From contig NZ_SCNN01000016.1 of assembly GCF_005503535.1 (NCBI RefSeq), positions 86,321 to 150,320 of the forward strand: a stretch of DNA of 64,000 nt, read 5' to 3'. This document shows, piece by piece, positions 1 to 8,845 of this stretch. Source of the stretch: Mesorhizobium comanense. GTDB taxonomy: Bacteria; Pseudomonadota; Alphaproteobacteria; Rhizobiales; Rhizobiaceae. The notes below the pieces were generated by a model. It was given only the letters and a program-made list of their open reading frames with translations. It was not told the DNA's origin and did no database searches. The translations under genes and the position numbers were made by a program. Each line of letters opens with the position of its first letter. The first letter of the stretch is position 1.

Positions 1-881
1 ACCGCGTCACCGGCGGCTCCTCCTCGGGCTCGGCTGCGGCGGTGGCCGGCAGGCTGGCCGACATCGCCACCGGGTCCGACACCGGCGGCTCGATCCGCGC
101 ACCGGCGAGTTTCTGCGGCCTGATCGGCCTGCGCGCCACCCATGGCCGCATCTCGCTCGACGGCACGATGAAGCTTGCGCCGAGCTTCGACACGTTCGGC
201 TGGTTCGCCGACGATATCGAGACCTACGAGACGGTCGGCAAACTGCTGCTCGGCCGCGACCCGCATCATCATCCTTTGGACCGCCCGCTGACGCTGGGCT
301 GGCTGGACGAGATGGTCGCAAGGCCGGCGCTGGCGGAATATGCCGGAATGAAGGCGCTGGCGAGTTCCGTCTTCGGCGCCATGGCGATGCCCACAAGCCG
401 CTTCACCGCCACGCCCGACGAGCTCTACTGGTGCTTTCGCCGGTTGCAGGCCAGGGAGGCCTGGGGCGTGCATGGGCAATGGATCACCAGCGGCGAGCGC
501 GGCCTCGGCCCCGGCGTCGAGGAACGCTTCGGCTTCGGCCGCGCCGTCGACGACCGCACGGCGCAGACAGAGAAAGTCCGGCGGTTGACCTTTCGCGGCG
601 AACTGAGCGCGCTGCTCGGCAGGGACGGCTTCCTCGTCCTGCCGACCGTGCCCGGCCCCGCGCCCTACGTGGACAGCACGCCGGAGCAGTTCCAGGCCTA
701 TCGCGAGCGGGCCTTGCATCTTCTGTGTCTTGCCGGCCTGTCGGGCTTTCCGCAGATCACCTTGCCCATCGGCTCGGTCGCCGGCGCACCGTTCGGCCTG
801 TCGCTGCTCGGCCCTTCCGGGAGCGACATTGCCCTGATACGGCTCGGCCGAAAACTTCTCGACGCAGCACGAAAGGCCTGA
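1..881 (+). CDS. Amidase (amidase-signature family), 5' truncated
   Basis: This is the C-terminal part of an amidase-signature hydrolase; the reading frame is open from base 3 and the N-terminus with the catalytic Lys lies outside the window. The Gly/Ser-rich signature is visible at the very start (GGSSSGSAA), giving the cis-Ser, followed by GSDTGGSIRAP, which holds the nucleophilic Ser. Such enzymes hydrolyse C-N bonds of amides, but the substrate cannot be read from the sequence. A LysR gene starts 2 bp after the stop, so the two are probably co-transcribed and the regulator may control the amidase. The family call is secure; a specific substrate would be a guess. Confidence 0.88.
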   Translation, partial: RVTGGSSSGSAAAVAGRLADIATGSDTGGSIRAPASFCGLIGLRATHGRISLDGTMKLAPSFDTFGWFADDIETYETVGKLLLGRDPHHHPLDRPLTLGWLDEMVARPALAEYAGMKALASSVFGAMAMPTSRFTATPDELYWCFRRLQAREAWGVHGQWITSGERGLGPGVEERFGFGRAVDDRTAQTEKVRRLTFRGELSALLGRDGFLVLPTVPGPAPYVDSTPEQFQAYRERALHLLCLAGLSGFPQITLPIGSVAGAPFGLSLLGPSGSDIALIRLGRKLLDAARKA

Positions 882-883
882 CC

Positions 884-1783
884 ATGGACACTCTGACCCG
901 CATGCGCGCCTTCATCGACGTGGTCGAGGCCGAGGGCTTTTCGGCGGCGGCGCGCAAGATCGGCCGCTCCAAGGCGCTGCTGTCGAAATATGTGCGCGAA
1001 CTGGAGGACGAGCTCGGCGCGTTGCTGCTCAACCGCACAACGCGCCAGTTCTCGATGACCGAGGCCGGCCATACCTATTACCGGCGCGCCTCCGAGATCG
1101 TGCGCGAGGTCGACAGCCTGGCCGACGCCGTGCGCGAATCCTCCGGCGACGTGCGCGGCAGGATCAAGCTTTCGGCGCCGCGCACCTTCGCCGACGCGCC
1201 GATCGGCCAGTCGCTGATCGATTTCGCCAAGCAGCACCCCGACATCGTGCTCGACATCCAGCTCGACGACCGTTTCGTCGACCTCGTCGAGGAAGGCTTC
1301 GACCTTGCGGTGCGCATCTCGCGCCTGGAGAACTCCTCGCTGATCGCCAGGCGGCTGGCGCCGTTTTCCATCAAGCTCTGCGCCTCGCCTGAGTTGATCG
1401 CCAAGCACGGCATGCCGACACGGCCGCAGGATCTCGGCCACATGCCGTGCATCGTCGACACCAACGGCCGCGGCCTCAACAACTGGCCGTTCAAGGGCGA
1501 CAACAACGATCAGCTGAGCGTCGCCGTGTCGGGGCCCATCGAGGTCAACAGTCCGATGGCGGCGCGTGCCGCAGCGGTTGCGGGACTCGGATTTTGCATC
1601 CTGCCGGATTTCATCGCCTCGCCCGACCTTGCCAGCGGCCGTCTGGTGACGGCTCTCGATGACCGCATCCTGTCGGGCGGCGGCATCTTCGCCGTCTATC
1701 CACACCGCCGTTACCTGCCAGCCAAGGTTCGCGTTTTCGTCGACTTCCTGGTGCAGTGGTTCAGGACGCGCGAGCAGGCGTGA
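884..1783 (+). CDS. LysR-family transcriptional regulator
   Basis: A 299-residue LysR regulator. It has an N-terminal winged HTH (about residues 1-60, with FSAAARKIGRSKALLSKYVR as the recognition region) and a periplasmic-binding-like effector domain from about residue 90. The ATG at 884 was chosen because the product then begins MDTLTRMRAFIDVVE, the usual LysR start; the open frame extends upstream but only as an out-of-frame shadow of the amidase. The domain order and length resemble the CrgA/AaeR-like group. It follows the amidase by 2 bp. The effector is unknown. Confidence 0.9.
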   Translation: MDTLTRMRAFIDVVEAEGFSAAARKIGRSKALLSKYVRELEDELGALLLNRTTRQFSMTEAGHTYYRRASEIVREVDSLADAVRESSGDVRGRIKLSAPRTFADAPIGQSLIDFAKQHPDIVLDIQLDDRFVDLVEEGFDLAVRISRLENSSLIARRLAPFSIKLCASPELIAKHGMPTRPQDLGHMPCIVDTNGRGLNNWPFKGDNNDQLSVAVSGPIEVNSPMAARAAAVAGLGFCILPDFIASPDLASGRLVTALDDRILSGGGIFAVYPHRRYLPAKVRVFVDFLVQWFRTREQA

Positions 1784-1922
1784 TCGCGCCCGAGCCCGGC
1801 TGCGCATCGCCCGCCATCCACTTGCCCGCTCGGGAAAACGCCGCGCACTTTTGGGTGAGGCGATGCCGGCGGTCCCAATTTCGCCCCCTTTCTGATAACT
1901 CTCGACAACTCCTCCGAGGCCG

Positions 1923-2609
1923 ATGGAATCGCAACCGGGAATGCACCTGAAACGGCACGCAATCATGCTGGCTTCGGCCTTGACGGCGACCTTTGCCGCC
2001 ACCGGACCGGCTTACGTGCATCCGCATGTTTTCGCCGAGGCCCGCCTCGACGTGATCCTGTCGCCGGATCACCAAAGTGTGAAAGCGCTGCGTCATCTCT
2101 GGCGCTTCGACGAGCTGTTTTCGAGTACGGTGCTGATGGAGTTCGACAAGAACTCCGACCTGAAGCTTGACGACAAGGAGCTGAAGGATGTCGCCGACAC
2201 GGTCCATGCCTCGCTGGCCGAGTTCAACTATTTCCAGCTCGTCACCCAGGACGGCAAGGACGTGACCATGGTCCCGCCGCCGCACCTGATGGCCAATTTC
2301 GACAATGACCAGCTGATCATCCTGTTCGAGTCCGAACCGAAAGTGCCGATCAAGCTCGCCGGCAAGATCGACATCGGCGTCTACGATCCGACCTTCTATA
2401 CGGCGATCGACTTCACCGAGGATTCCAACATCACGGTCGAGGGCCTGCCGTCGAACTGCACCAGCAAGGTGGTCCGGCCAGATCCGGATGAGGCGATCAA
2501 GGAAAACCAGAAGACCCTGACGGACGCCTTCTTCAACGATCCGACGGGCACCGACATGAGCAAGATCTTTGCCACCAAGCTCGAATTGAACTGTCAGCCA
2601 GAAGGATGA
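1923..2609 (+). CDS. DUF1007 family periplasmic protein, partner of Ni/Co transporter
   Basis: A 228-residue secreted protein of the DUF1007 family, commonly encoded next to NicO/RcnA-type nickel-cobalt transporters. The N-terminus is a signal peptide ending near AATGPAYVHPHVF; mature His residues near the new N-terminus (VHPHVFAEA) could ligate metal. Residues around 75-90 contain an EF-hand-like loop (DKNSDLKLDDKE, with acidic or Asn residues at positions 1, 3, 5, 9 and 12). An internal ATG at 1941 (MHLKRH) is an alternative start that also leaves a good signal peptide. The stop overlaps the next ATG (ATGA at 2606), indicating translational coupling. The exact role in transport is not established. 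Confidence 0.85.
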   Translation: MESQPGMHLKRHAIMLASALTATFAATGPAYVHPHVFAEARLDVILSPDHQSVKALRHLWRFDELFSSTVLMEFDKNSDLKLDDKELKDVADTVHASLAEFNYFQLVTQDGKDVTMVPPPHLMANFDNDQLIILFESEPKVPIKLAGKIDIGVYDPTFYTAIDFTEDSNITVEGLPSNCTSKVVRPDPDEAIKENQKTLTDAFFNDPTGTDMSKIFATKLELNCQPEG

Positions 2610-3844
2610 ACCCGGTGACGAAACCGTCCCTGCGTTTGGCATTCGGCCTGTTGGCCATCACCTTTTTCGCCATGAACTTCGCCAGCGCCGCACATGCCCA
2701 GAGTTCGCTCGGCATCGGCGTCAATGACGGCATGGCGCCCACCACCGGTCCGTTCGCCCACATCCTGATGTGGATCAATCTCCGGCAACAGGAATTCTAT
2801 CGCGCGCTGGCGACAGCCATGAAGGCGATGCGCCAGGACAACAGCAAGATCTGGATCCTCATCGGCCTGTCCTTCGCCTACGGCATTTTCCATGCCGCCG
2901 GTCCCGGCCACGGCAAGGCGGTGATCTCTTCCTATATGGTGGCCAATGAAGTGGCGCTGCGGCGCGGTATTCTGCTTTCCTTCGTCTCGGCGCTGCTTCA
3001 GGGCGTGACCGCGGTCGCGGTGATGGCGCTCGCCTATTTCGTCCTGCGCGGCACCGCCGTCTCGATGACCGACGCGGCCTGGTTCATGGAGATCATGAGC
3101 TTCGTCTTCGTCACCCTGTTCGGCGCCTGGCTGCTGTGGCGCAAACTCGGCCCTTCGGTGCTGCGCCTGTTCGGCAGGGCTCCCGCCTACAGCCTGTCGG
3201 CCGCTCACGCCGGCCATTCCCATGCGGGCCATTCTCACGCTGGCCATTCGCATGGCGGCCATTCTCATGCCCACGCAGGCCATTCGCACGCCAGCCACAG
3301 CCATGCGGCACACGCCCACTCGCATGCGCTTCATGCGCATGACGATCATGGCCATGACCATTCGCACGACCATCACGACCATAGCGGGCATGACCATGAT
3401 CACGGCGCGCATGATCAAGCGCATCATGACCATGCGCGTCACGATCACGCGGCCGGTGAAGTCTGCGAAACCTGCGGCCATTCGCATGCGCCCGATCCGG
3501 CATTGCTGTCCGGCGACCATTTCGACTGGCGCACGGCCTGGACGGCGGTGGCGGCCGTCGGCATCCGCCCCTGCTCCGGCGCGCTGATCGTGTTGAGCTT
3601 CGCGCTTCTCAACGGGCTCTGGCTCGGCGGACTGCTCTCGGTGCTGGCGATGTCGATCGGCACCGCCATCACGGTGGCGGCGCTGGCGACGATCGCGGTG
3701 ACGGCCAAGAACTGGGCGGTGTATTTCGCCGGCGACGGACGCCTGGGCAACCGCATCCACTCGATCGTCGAGATCGGCGGCGCCGCCTTCGTCTTCCTGT
3801 TCGGTCTGCTGCTGCTGTCGGCGAGCTTGGCGGGCAACGTCTGA
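2606..3844 (+). CDS. NicO/RcnA-type nickel/cobalt transporter with His-rich loop
   Basis: A 412-residue inner-membrane transporter of the NicO superfamily. After a signal-like first segment it shows the family motif HAAGPGHGKAV near residues 96-106 in a membrane helix and RPCSGALIV near residue 321 in a later helix. Between them (about residues 200-295) lies a cytoplasmic or periplasmic loop with roughly 37 His residues and a CETCGHSH motif, presumably a metal buffer. The gene overlaps the DUF1007 gene by 4 bp. Family members include both efflux (RcnA) and uptake types, so direction is not decided here; pairing with DUF1007 is typical of the rhizobial type. Confidence 0.9.
   Translation: MNPVTKPSLRLAFGLLAITFFAMNFASAAHAQSSLGIGVNDGMAPTTGPFAHILMWINLRQQEFYRALATAMKAMRQDNSKIWILIGLSFAYGIFHAAGPGHGKAVISSYMVANEVALRRGILLSFVSALLQGVTAVAVMALAYFVLRGTAVSMTDAAWFMEIMSFVFVTLFGAWLLWRKLGPSVLRLFGRAPAYSLSAAHAGHSHAGHSHAGHSHGGHSHAHAGHSHASHSHAAHAHSHALHAHDDHGHDHSHDHHDHSGHDHDHGAHDQAHHDHARHDHAAGEVCETCGHSHAPDPALLSGDHFDWRTAWTAVAAVGIRPCSGALIVLSFALLNGLWLGGLLSVLAMSIGTAITVAALATIAVTAKNWAVYFAGDGRLGNRIHSIVEIGGAAFVFLFGLLLLSASLAGNV
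3205..3300 (+). repeat. In-gene tandem repeat coding for GHSHA units
   Basis: Degenerate tandem units of about 15 bp (GGCCATTCNCATGCG and variants) encode repeated GHSHA/GHSHG within the His-rich loop of the NicO transporter. Copies differ mainly at third codon positions, which suggests slippage-derived expansion followed by drift. The downstream part of the loop becomes HD-rich and no longer regular. Confidence 0.7.
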
Positions 3845-3845
3845 G

Positions 3846-3869
3846 CCCGTTCCACCCCGATCGAACGGG
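3846..3869. terminator. Hairpin between convergent genes
   Basis: A 7-bp inverted repeat (CCCGTTC/GAACGGG, 10-nt loop) sits between the convergent NicO and dehydrogenase genes. There is no clear T-run on either side, so its role as a terminator is only suggested by position. Confidence 0.35.
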
Positions 3870-3879
3870 ATAGGCTTGC

Positions 3880-4857
3880 CTAACCGGGAACCTTGCCGCC
3901 CAGCTCATCCTCGATATGGGCGCGGATGATCTCGTCGAAACTCTTCTCGGCCGCGAAGCCAAGCTCACGTGAGCGTCGCGCCTCGAAGCGCGTCGGCCAG
4001 CCCTTGACGATCGCCCAGATCGTCTCGTCCGGCACCTCGCGGATGAGGCTGACCGCCTTGGCGCCCGCGACCCGTTCCAGAGCCTCGATCTGCTCGCCGA
4101 CGGTGACGGCGACGCCCGGCATGGTGAGGTTGCGGCGGGGGCCGACGGCGCCGCCGTCGATGCCGGCCGCATGGATCAGGAAGTTCACCGCCGAGCGCGG
4201 GCTGGCATGGGTGTGGACCACCGAACGCGGCACCGGCAGGATCGCCTCGTGCCCGCTCAGCGGCTCGCGGATGATGCCTGAGAAAAAGCCCGAGGCCGCC
4301 TTGTTGGGCTTGCCCGGCCTGACGCAGATGGTCGGCAGCCGGATGCCGATGCCGTCGAAGAAACCGCGCCTGGAATAGTCGGCGAGCAGCGCTTCGCACA
4401 TCTGCTTCTGCGTGCCGTACGAGGTCAGCGGCGTCGGATGGAATTCGTCGGGGATGACATCCGGGAACGGCGCGCCGAACACGGCGATCGACGATGTGAA
4501 GACGATGCGCGGCGCAAAGCCGGCCAGCCTGATCGCGTCGAACAGGGCGCGCGTGCCGTCGAGATTGACGCGGTAGCCGAGATCGAAATTCGCTTCCGCC
4601 TCGCCCGAAACAATGCCGGCGAGATGAAAGACGACATCGGGCCGGGAAGCGACAAGGCGCTCGGCGGCGCCGGCCTCGGCGAGATCGCCCGTGTGCAATG
4701 CCACGCTGACGCCGTCCATGGCCGGCGCCTGCGGCGGCACGATATCGTGCAGATCGAGCGCGGTGATCTTCCGGCCGTTGAGCCGGCCACCCACCGCCAG
4801 CCGGGCAATGAGCTTGCGGCCAACCATGCCCGCGGCGCCGGTGATCAGAATGCGCAT
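3880..4857 (-). CDS. denD: NAD-dependent epimerase/dehydratase, probably D-erythronate dehydrogenase
   Basis: A 325-residue extended short-chain dehydrogenase. It starts MRILITGAAGMVGRKL, a Rossmann GxxGxxG motif, and has the catalytic pair in YGTQK (Tyr and Lys) with upstream SSIAVFGAP. Length and motifs such as RLPTICVRPGKPNKAASGFF fit the DenD group, which oxidises D-erythronate to 2-oxo-tetronate in four-carbon acid-sugar catabolism. No partner genes of that pathway (isomerase, tetronate kinase, aldolase) are adjacent, so the specific assignment is tentative. A small membrane-protein gene lies 12 bp upstream and is probably co-transcribed. Confidence 0.7.
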   Translation of the reverse strand: MRILITGAAGMVGRKLIARLAVGGRLNGRKITALDLHDIVPPQAPAMDGVSVALHTGDLAEAGAAERLVASRPDVVFHLAGIVSGEAEANFDLGYRVNLDGTRALFDAIRLAGFAPRIVFTSSIAVFGAPFPDVIPDEFHPTPLTSYGTQKQMCEALLADYSRRGFFDGIGIRLPTICVRPGKPNKAASGFFSGIIREPLSGHEAILPVPRSVVHTHASPRSAVNFLIHAAGIDGGAVGPRRNLTMPGVAVTVGEQIEALERVAGAKAVSLIREVPDETIWAIVKGWPTRFEARRSRELGFAAEKSFDEIIRAHIEDELGGKVPG

Positions 4858-4869
4858 GTCAAACTTCCT

Positions 4870-5082
4870 CTATTTATCCTGGTTCCTGCGCTGGTTGCGG
4901 GCACGCAGCCAGAACACCGTGAAAAACGCCAGCACGAAGACGACGCCGAAAATGCCGGCAAGCACCGTTGAAAAGCTGCCGAGAGCCAGCATCACGGCCG
5001 GCAGGTAAAAGGCGGCCGTACCAAACAGGAGGATGATCAACAGCGCCGCAATGGCCGAATTCCTGGTGTCGCGGCCCATCAT
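4870..5082 (-). CDS. Small two-helix membrane protein, unknown function
   Basis: A 70-residue protein with two predicted membrane helices (about residues 10-30 and 36-58) and a basic C-terminal tail (RARNQRRNQDK), implying both ends in the cytoplasm. It resembles no family I recognise. It lies 12 bp upstream of the dehydrogenase on the same strand, so an operon is likely. The second Met of MMGRD is an equivalent start. Confidence 0.6.
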   Translation of the reverse strand: MMGRDTRNSAIAALLIILLFGTAAFYLPAVMLALGSFSTVLAGIFGVVFVLAFFTVFWLRARNQRRNQDK

Positions 5083-5151
5083 GCCGCACCGGGGCGGCGG
5101 GCGCTCGTCAAGCTGGCTTCCAAGTCGGTGAAACTCCTGAGGCAGGGCCAG

Positions 5152-6126
5152 TCATCGACCGGCTTGGTGAAAATGGCCATGATGCGAGGCCGCATCATGC
5201 TCGTGATCATGATCGTCGCCATCGTCGGCGCACTGGCCGAACTCCGGTTCCACCGTGGCATGGCTGATGCCGTGCGTCGACGCAAGCCGCTTCTTGATGG
5301 CGCTGACCACCTCGTGGGCATCGACGCCATCGTCGAGGCAGGCATGCAGTGTCGTCATGTTGCTGGTACCGTCGAGCGACCAGATGTGCATATGGTGTAT
5401 TTCGCGCACGCCCGGCACCGAAGCCTCGACATCCCTGGCAATCAGGTCGCGGTCGAGATTTGGCGGCACGCCTTCGAGCAGGACATGGGCGGCCGCGCGC
5501 ATCAACTTCCAGGCGGTGGACAGGATCAGCAGCGAGACGAAGACTGACAGGATCGGATCGATCGGCGTCCAGCCAGTCGCCAGGATGACCAGCGCCGCCA
5601 CGATCGCCGCCGCCGAACCCAGCAGATCGCCCAGCACATGCAGGATGGCGCCGCGCATGTTCAGGCTCTCGCGGTCGCCACCATTCAGCACCAGGAAGGA
5701 GCCGATATTGACCAGCAAACCGAGGCTGGCCACCACCAGCATCGGTCCGGCGAGCACCGGCGCCGGCGCCTCCAGGCGGCCCCAGGCTTCGTAGACGATC
5801 CACAGCGCTATGACGAAGATGGCGATGCCGTTGGTATAGGCAACCAACGTCTTGACCCGGCCGAAGCCATAGGTGAGGCGGCCGGTAGCCGGCCTGTCCG
5901 CAAGGTGGAAAGCATACCAGGCAAGCCCGAGCGCGACCGCATCGGCCAGCATATGGCCTGCATCGGCCAGCAGCGCCAGCGACCCGGTGAACAGGCCGCC
6001 AAGCGCTTCCGCGACCATGAAGCCGGCGGTCAGGCAGCCGGCGATCAGCACCCGTTTCTTGTCGGTCGCGCCATGGACATGCCCAGCAGCGTGATCATGT
6101 CCCTGCGAGCCATGGGCATGTGCCAT
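5152..6126 (-). CDS. Cation diffusion facilitator (CDF) metal exporter
   Basis: A 324-residue CDF transporter that exports divalent metals such as Zn, Co, Cd or Ni by proton antiport. The start at 6126 was chosen for its GGGAG ribosome-binding site; the longer open frame overlaps the neighbouring gene. Residues 1-20 are His-rich (AHAHGSQGHDHAAGHVHG). Metal-site motifs are HMLAD in helix 2 and HVLGD in helix 5, matching the HxxxD Zn-CDF pattern. A cytoplasmic ferredoxin-like domain follows and ends in another His-rich tail (DDHDHEHDAASHHGHFHQ). It sits about 1.3 kb from the NicO transporter, so this stretch concentrates metal traffic. Confidence 0.92.
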   Translation of the reverse strand: MAHAHGSQGHDHAAGHVHGATDKKRVLIAGCLTAGFMVAEALGGLFTGSLALLADAGHMLADAVALGLAWYAFHLADRPATGRLTYGFGRVKTLVAYTNGIAIFVIALWIVYEAWGRLEAPAPVLAGPMLVVASLGLLVNIGSFLVLNGGDRESLNMRGAILHVLGDLLGSAAAIVAALVILATGWTPIDPILSVFVSLLILSTAWKLMRAAAHVLLEGVPPNLDRDLIARDVEASVPGVREIHHMHIWSLDGTSNMTTLHACLDDGVDAHEVVSAIKKRLASTHGISHATVEPEFGQCADDGDDHDHEHDAASHHGHFHQAGR

Positions 6127-6152
6127 CCGCCAACTCCCATCAGCCCGTTTCT

Positions 6153-6839
6153 TTAGGCGCCGAACTCCGCGCGAAAATCCTCCAGCCGCCGCTTCTGCTG
6201 ACCGGCGCCGTCGAAATTGGCCGGGTCGAGCCACGCCTCATAGGCCTTGCGCAGGGCCGGCCATTCCTTGTCGATGATCGAATACCACGCGGTGTCGCGG
6301 TTTTCACCCTTGACGATAAGGTGCTGGCGGAAAATGCCCTCGAACTTGAAGCCGAACCGTTCCGCCGCCCGCTTCGACGGCTCGTTGCGGTTGTTGCATT
6401 TCCATTCGTAGCGGCGATAGCCGAGCTCGTCGAAAATATACTTCATGAAGAGGAACTGCGCTTCCGTCGCCGCCGGCTTGCGCGAGATCAGCGGCCCCCA
6501 GTAGATGTTGCCGATCTCGATGACGCCATAGGCCGGGTCGATGCGCATCAGCGTCTGGCGGCCCGCCACCTTGCCGCTGGCCTTGTCGATGATAGCGAAG
6601 AACAGTGGGTCTTCGCTGGCCTCGACCTTGTCCAGCCAGGGCTGGAAGGCGGCGCGTGTTTCCGGCGGATAGTCCGGCAGCCAGGCGAAACGGCCGCCGG
6701 CATCGGCTACGGAGGATGCTTCGTAGAGCCCATCGCCATGTTTGGCCGCGCTTAGCGGCTCGACAAGGACATACCGTCCTTCCAGCGCCTTGCGCTGTGG
6801 CCGCGGGCGCGGCTGCCAGTCCTTGAGATTTTCCGACAC
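6153..6839 (-). CDS. GNAT family N-acetyltransferase (RimJ/RimL-like)
   Basis: A 228-residue acetyl-CoA-dependent acyltransferase of the Acetyltransf_3 type. The GTG at 6839 was chosen because GGAG lies 6 bases upstream; the open frame runs on upstream but that part is not conserved-looking. Recognisable features are GNIYWGPLISRKPAATEA, the acetyl-CoA-binding strand and helix, and the late motif SKRAAERFGFKFEGIFR typical of RimJ/L-like enzymes. The acceptor substrate is unknown. It is 26 bp upstream of the CDF gene and may be co-transcribed with it, and it is divergent from the aminotransferase. Confidence 0.85.
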   Translation of the reverse strand: MSENLKDWQPRPRPQRKALEGRYVLVEPLSAAKHGDGLYEASSVADAGGRFAWLPDYPPETRAAFQPWLDKVEASEDPLFFAIIDKASGKVAGRQTLMRIDPAYGVIEIGNIYWGPLISRKPAATEAQFLFMKYIFDELGYRRYEWKCNNRNEPSKRAAERFGFKFEGIFRQHLIVKGENRDTAWYSIIDKEWPALRKAYEAWLDPANFDGAGQQKRRLEDFRAEFGA

Positions 6840-6922
6840 CGAAAACTCCAATCCGTTTGACTTTTTCCTGGTGAGGCTCACAAAAACGCAACTCAGCAGT
6901 AAGAACCACAGGGACGGGAAAA

Positions 6923-8107
6923 ATGCTCCACACGATTTCGGCCTTCGACCGTCTCGGCGAGGAAAATGCCTTCGCGGTGCTCGCGAGGGCAACGGCACTT
7001 GCCCAACAAGGCCGCGACATCGTCAATCTCGGCATCGGCCAGCCCGACTTCAAGACGCCGCAGCACATCGTCGAGGCCGCGATCAAGGCGTTGCGCGACG
7101 GTCATCATGGCTACACGCCCGCCAACGGCCTTCTGGCCACCCGCGAGGCGGTGGTGCGGCGCACACTGTCCACCACCGGCGTCGAGGTTTCGCCCGAGAC
7201 CGTAATGATCCTGCCCGGCGGCAAGCCGACCATGTTCGCCGCCATCCTGATTTTCGGCGAGCCCGGCGCCGAAATCCTCTACCCCGATCCCGGCTTCCCA
7301 ATCTACCGCTCGATGATCGAGTTCACCGGCGCGGCGCCCATTCCGGTGCCGATCCGCGAAGAAAACGGCTTCGCCTTCTCGGCCGAGGAGACGCTGGCGC
7401 TGATCACCAAGAAGACCAGGCTCCTCATCCTCAACTCGCCGGCCAACCCGACCGGTGGCGTGACGCCGCGCGCCGAGATCGAAAAGCTGGTCAAGGGGCT
7501 GGAGAAGCACCCCGATGTCGCCATCCTCTCCGACGAGATCTACGACGTCATGACCTATGACGGCGAGACCCATTGCTCACTGCTTGGCTATCCCGAGATT
7601 CGCGACCGCCTGATCGTGCTCAACGGCTGGTCGAAGACCTGGGCGATGACCGGCTGGCGGATGGGCTGGTCGATCTGGCCGAACGGCGACAAGGGCGCCC
7701 ATCTCTACGACAAGGTGCGCAAGCTGGCTGTCAACTGCTGGTCGTGCGTCAACGCGCCGAGCCAGTTCGCCGGCATCGCGGCCATCGATGGTCCGCAGGA
7801 CGATGTCGCCACGATGATGCGGGCCTTCGACAACCGCAGGAAGATCGTGGTCGAGGGCCTGAACGCCCTGCCCGGCGTTTCCTGCATCACGCCCAAAGGC
7901 GCGTTCTATGCCTTCCCCAACGTGTCGAAGACCGGCTGGAAGGCAAAGAAGCTGGCTTCGGCCCTGCTCGACGACGCCGGCGTGGCGCTGATCGGCGGCC
8001 CCGATTTCGGCATTCTGGGCGAAGGCTACATCAGGCTCTCCTACGCCAATTCCGAGGAGAACATTTTGCGCGCGCTGGAGCGGATTGGAGCGTTCCTGGC
8101 GAAGTAG
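6923..8107 (+). CDS. PLP-dependent class I/II aminotransferase
   Basis: A 394-residue fold-type I aminotransferase, AspC-like. The pattern NSPANPTGGV and the DEIYD segment are the cofactor-binding motifs, and the Schiff-base Lys is in GWSKTWAMTGWRMGW. The C-terminal Arg that binds the substrate carboxylate is in EGYIRLSYANS. The likely reaction is transfer of an amino group between an amino acid and a 2-oxo acid, but substrate preference cannot be read. It is a single gene, convergent with the metallo-hydrolase that ends 4 bp downstream. Confidence 0.9.
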   Translation: MLHTISAFDRLGEENAFAVLARATALAQQGRDIVNLGIGQPDFKTPQHIVEAAIKALRDGHHGYTPANGLLATREAVVRRTLSTTGVEVSPETVMILPGGKPTMFAAILIFGEPGAEILYPDPGFPIYRSMIEFTGAAPIPVPIREENGFAFSAEETLALITKKTRLLILNSPANPTGGVTPRAEIEKLVKGLEKHPDVAILSDEIYDVMTYDGETHCSLLGYPEIRDRLIVLNGWSKTWAMTGWRMGWSIWPNGDKGAHLYDKVRKLAVNCWSCVNAPSQFAGIAAIDGPQDDVATMMRAFDNRRKIVVEGLNALPGVSCITPKGAFYAFPNVSKTGWKAKKLASALLDDAGVALIGGPDFGILGEGYIRLSYANSEENILRALERIGAFLAK

Positions 8108-8110
8108 GCT

Positions 8111-8845
8111 TCAAGCGGTTCTGGCGAGATAGGCCCTTGCGATCGACCGCAGTTCTTTCTGGTCGATCGGCTCGCCATGTCCGCAATAGGCGCGGCTGAA
8201 CTCGACCTCCAGAAGCCGCCGCATCGTCGCCCGGTAGGACTTGACGTGCGAACCCGGAAGATCGTCGATCAGGCGCCCGCGATAGATCGCATCACCGGCG
8301 AAGAAATCGCCGTTCCGCTCGTCCAGTAGCCCTATCGACCCTGGCGAGTGGCCAGGCAAATGCAGGATACGAAGCGACCTGTCGCCAGTCTCGATCCTGT
8401 CGCCTTCGTCCAGTGTCCGGGTCAGCGGCGCCGCCCTGACCTGGAAACGCTGTGGCTGCCATCCCGCGTTCGGCAGCCTGTCGACGGCCTCCGGCTGTGT
8501 GCGAAAGAGATGCGCCAAAGTGTGTTCGTCCGCCATATCGGCGAAAAAAGCCGCCTCCTCACGATGGCCGGCTCTCGCATCGAACTCGCTCAACCCGCCG
8601 ACATGATCGACATGGATGTGCGTCGCCACGGCCAGCACCGGCTTGCCCTGCGACAGGTGCAGCATTGGCCTGAGCGGTAAGATGCCCATGCCGGCATCGA
8701 TGATGAGGTCGAGATCGCGCCCGACGACATGAAAGACGTTGCTTCTGAAATAGGAATGGACATGCGGCTCCCATATCCGCGAGATGTCCGGCCCCAGGAT
8801 TTCGCGGACAAACCAGTCGGGCGTTGCGTGAGGCGGGGTCGGCAT
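8111..8845 (-). CDS. MBL-fold metallo-hydrolase
   Basis: A 244-residue metallo-beta-lactamase-fold hydrolase. Metal ligands are visible as HIHVDHVGG (HxHxDH), HLPGHSPGS (His), FFAGDAIYRG (Asp) and YCGHGEP (His), so it should bind two metals. The start at 8845 shares its A with the stop of the upstream permease (TGATG), indicating translational coupling. Its place as the last gene of an amino-acid ABC operon suggests it processes the imported compound or a product of it. The substrate is unknown. Confidence 0.88.
   Translation of the reverse strand: MPTPPHATPDWFVREILGPDISRIWEPHVHSYFRSNVFHVVGRDLDLIIDAGMGILPLRPMLHLSQGKPVLAVATHIHVDHVGGLSEFDARAGHREEAAFFADMADEHTLAHLFRTQPEAVDRLPNAGWQPQRFQVRAAPLTRTLDEGDRIETGDRSLRILHLPGHSPGSIGLLDERNGDFFAGDAIYRGRLIDDLPGSHVKSYRATMRRLLEVEFSRAYCGHGEPIDQKELRSIARAYLARTA

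Noticed and set aside
431..883. N-terminal extension of the first LysR frame into the amidase gene
   Set aside because: The extension is an out-of-frame reading of the amidase. The real LysR start is at 884.
1784..1922. Possible cobalamin or nickel riboswitch ahead of the DUF1007-NicO operon
   Set aside because: The leader is too short and shows no B12-box-like or NiCo-type conserved core.
698..2002. Minus-strand ORF of 434 codons opposite the LysR gene
   Set aside because: Antisense shadow in high-GC DNA with no domain and no initiation site.
3205..3480. Regular repeats that might be taken for a CRISPR array
   Set aside because: The units are codon-phased, adjoin without spacers and lie in the coding frame of the NicO transporter.
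2594..3760. Minus-strand ORF with long Met/Arg/Val runs opposite the NicO gene
   Set aside because: Shadow of the His-rich repeat region; the plus strand shows transporter motifs.
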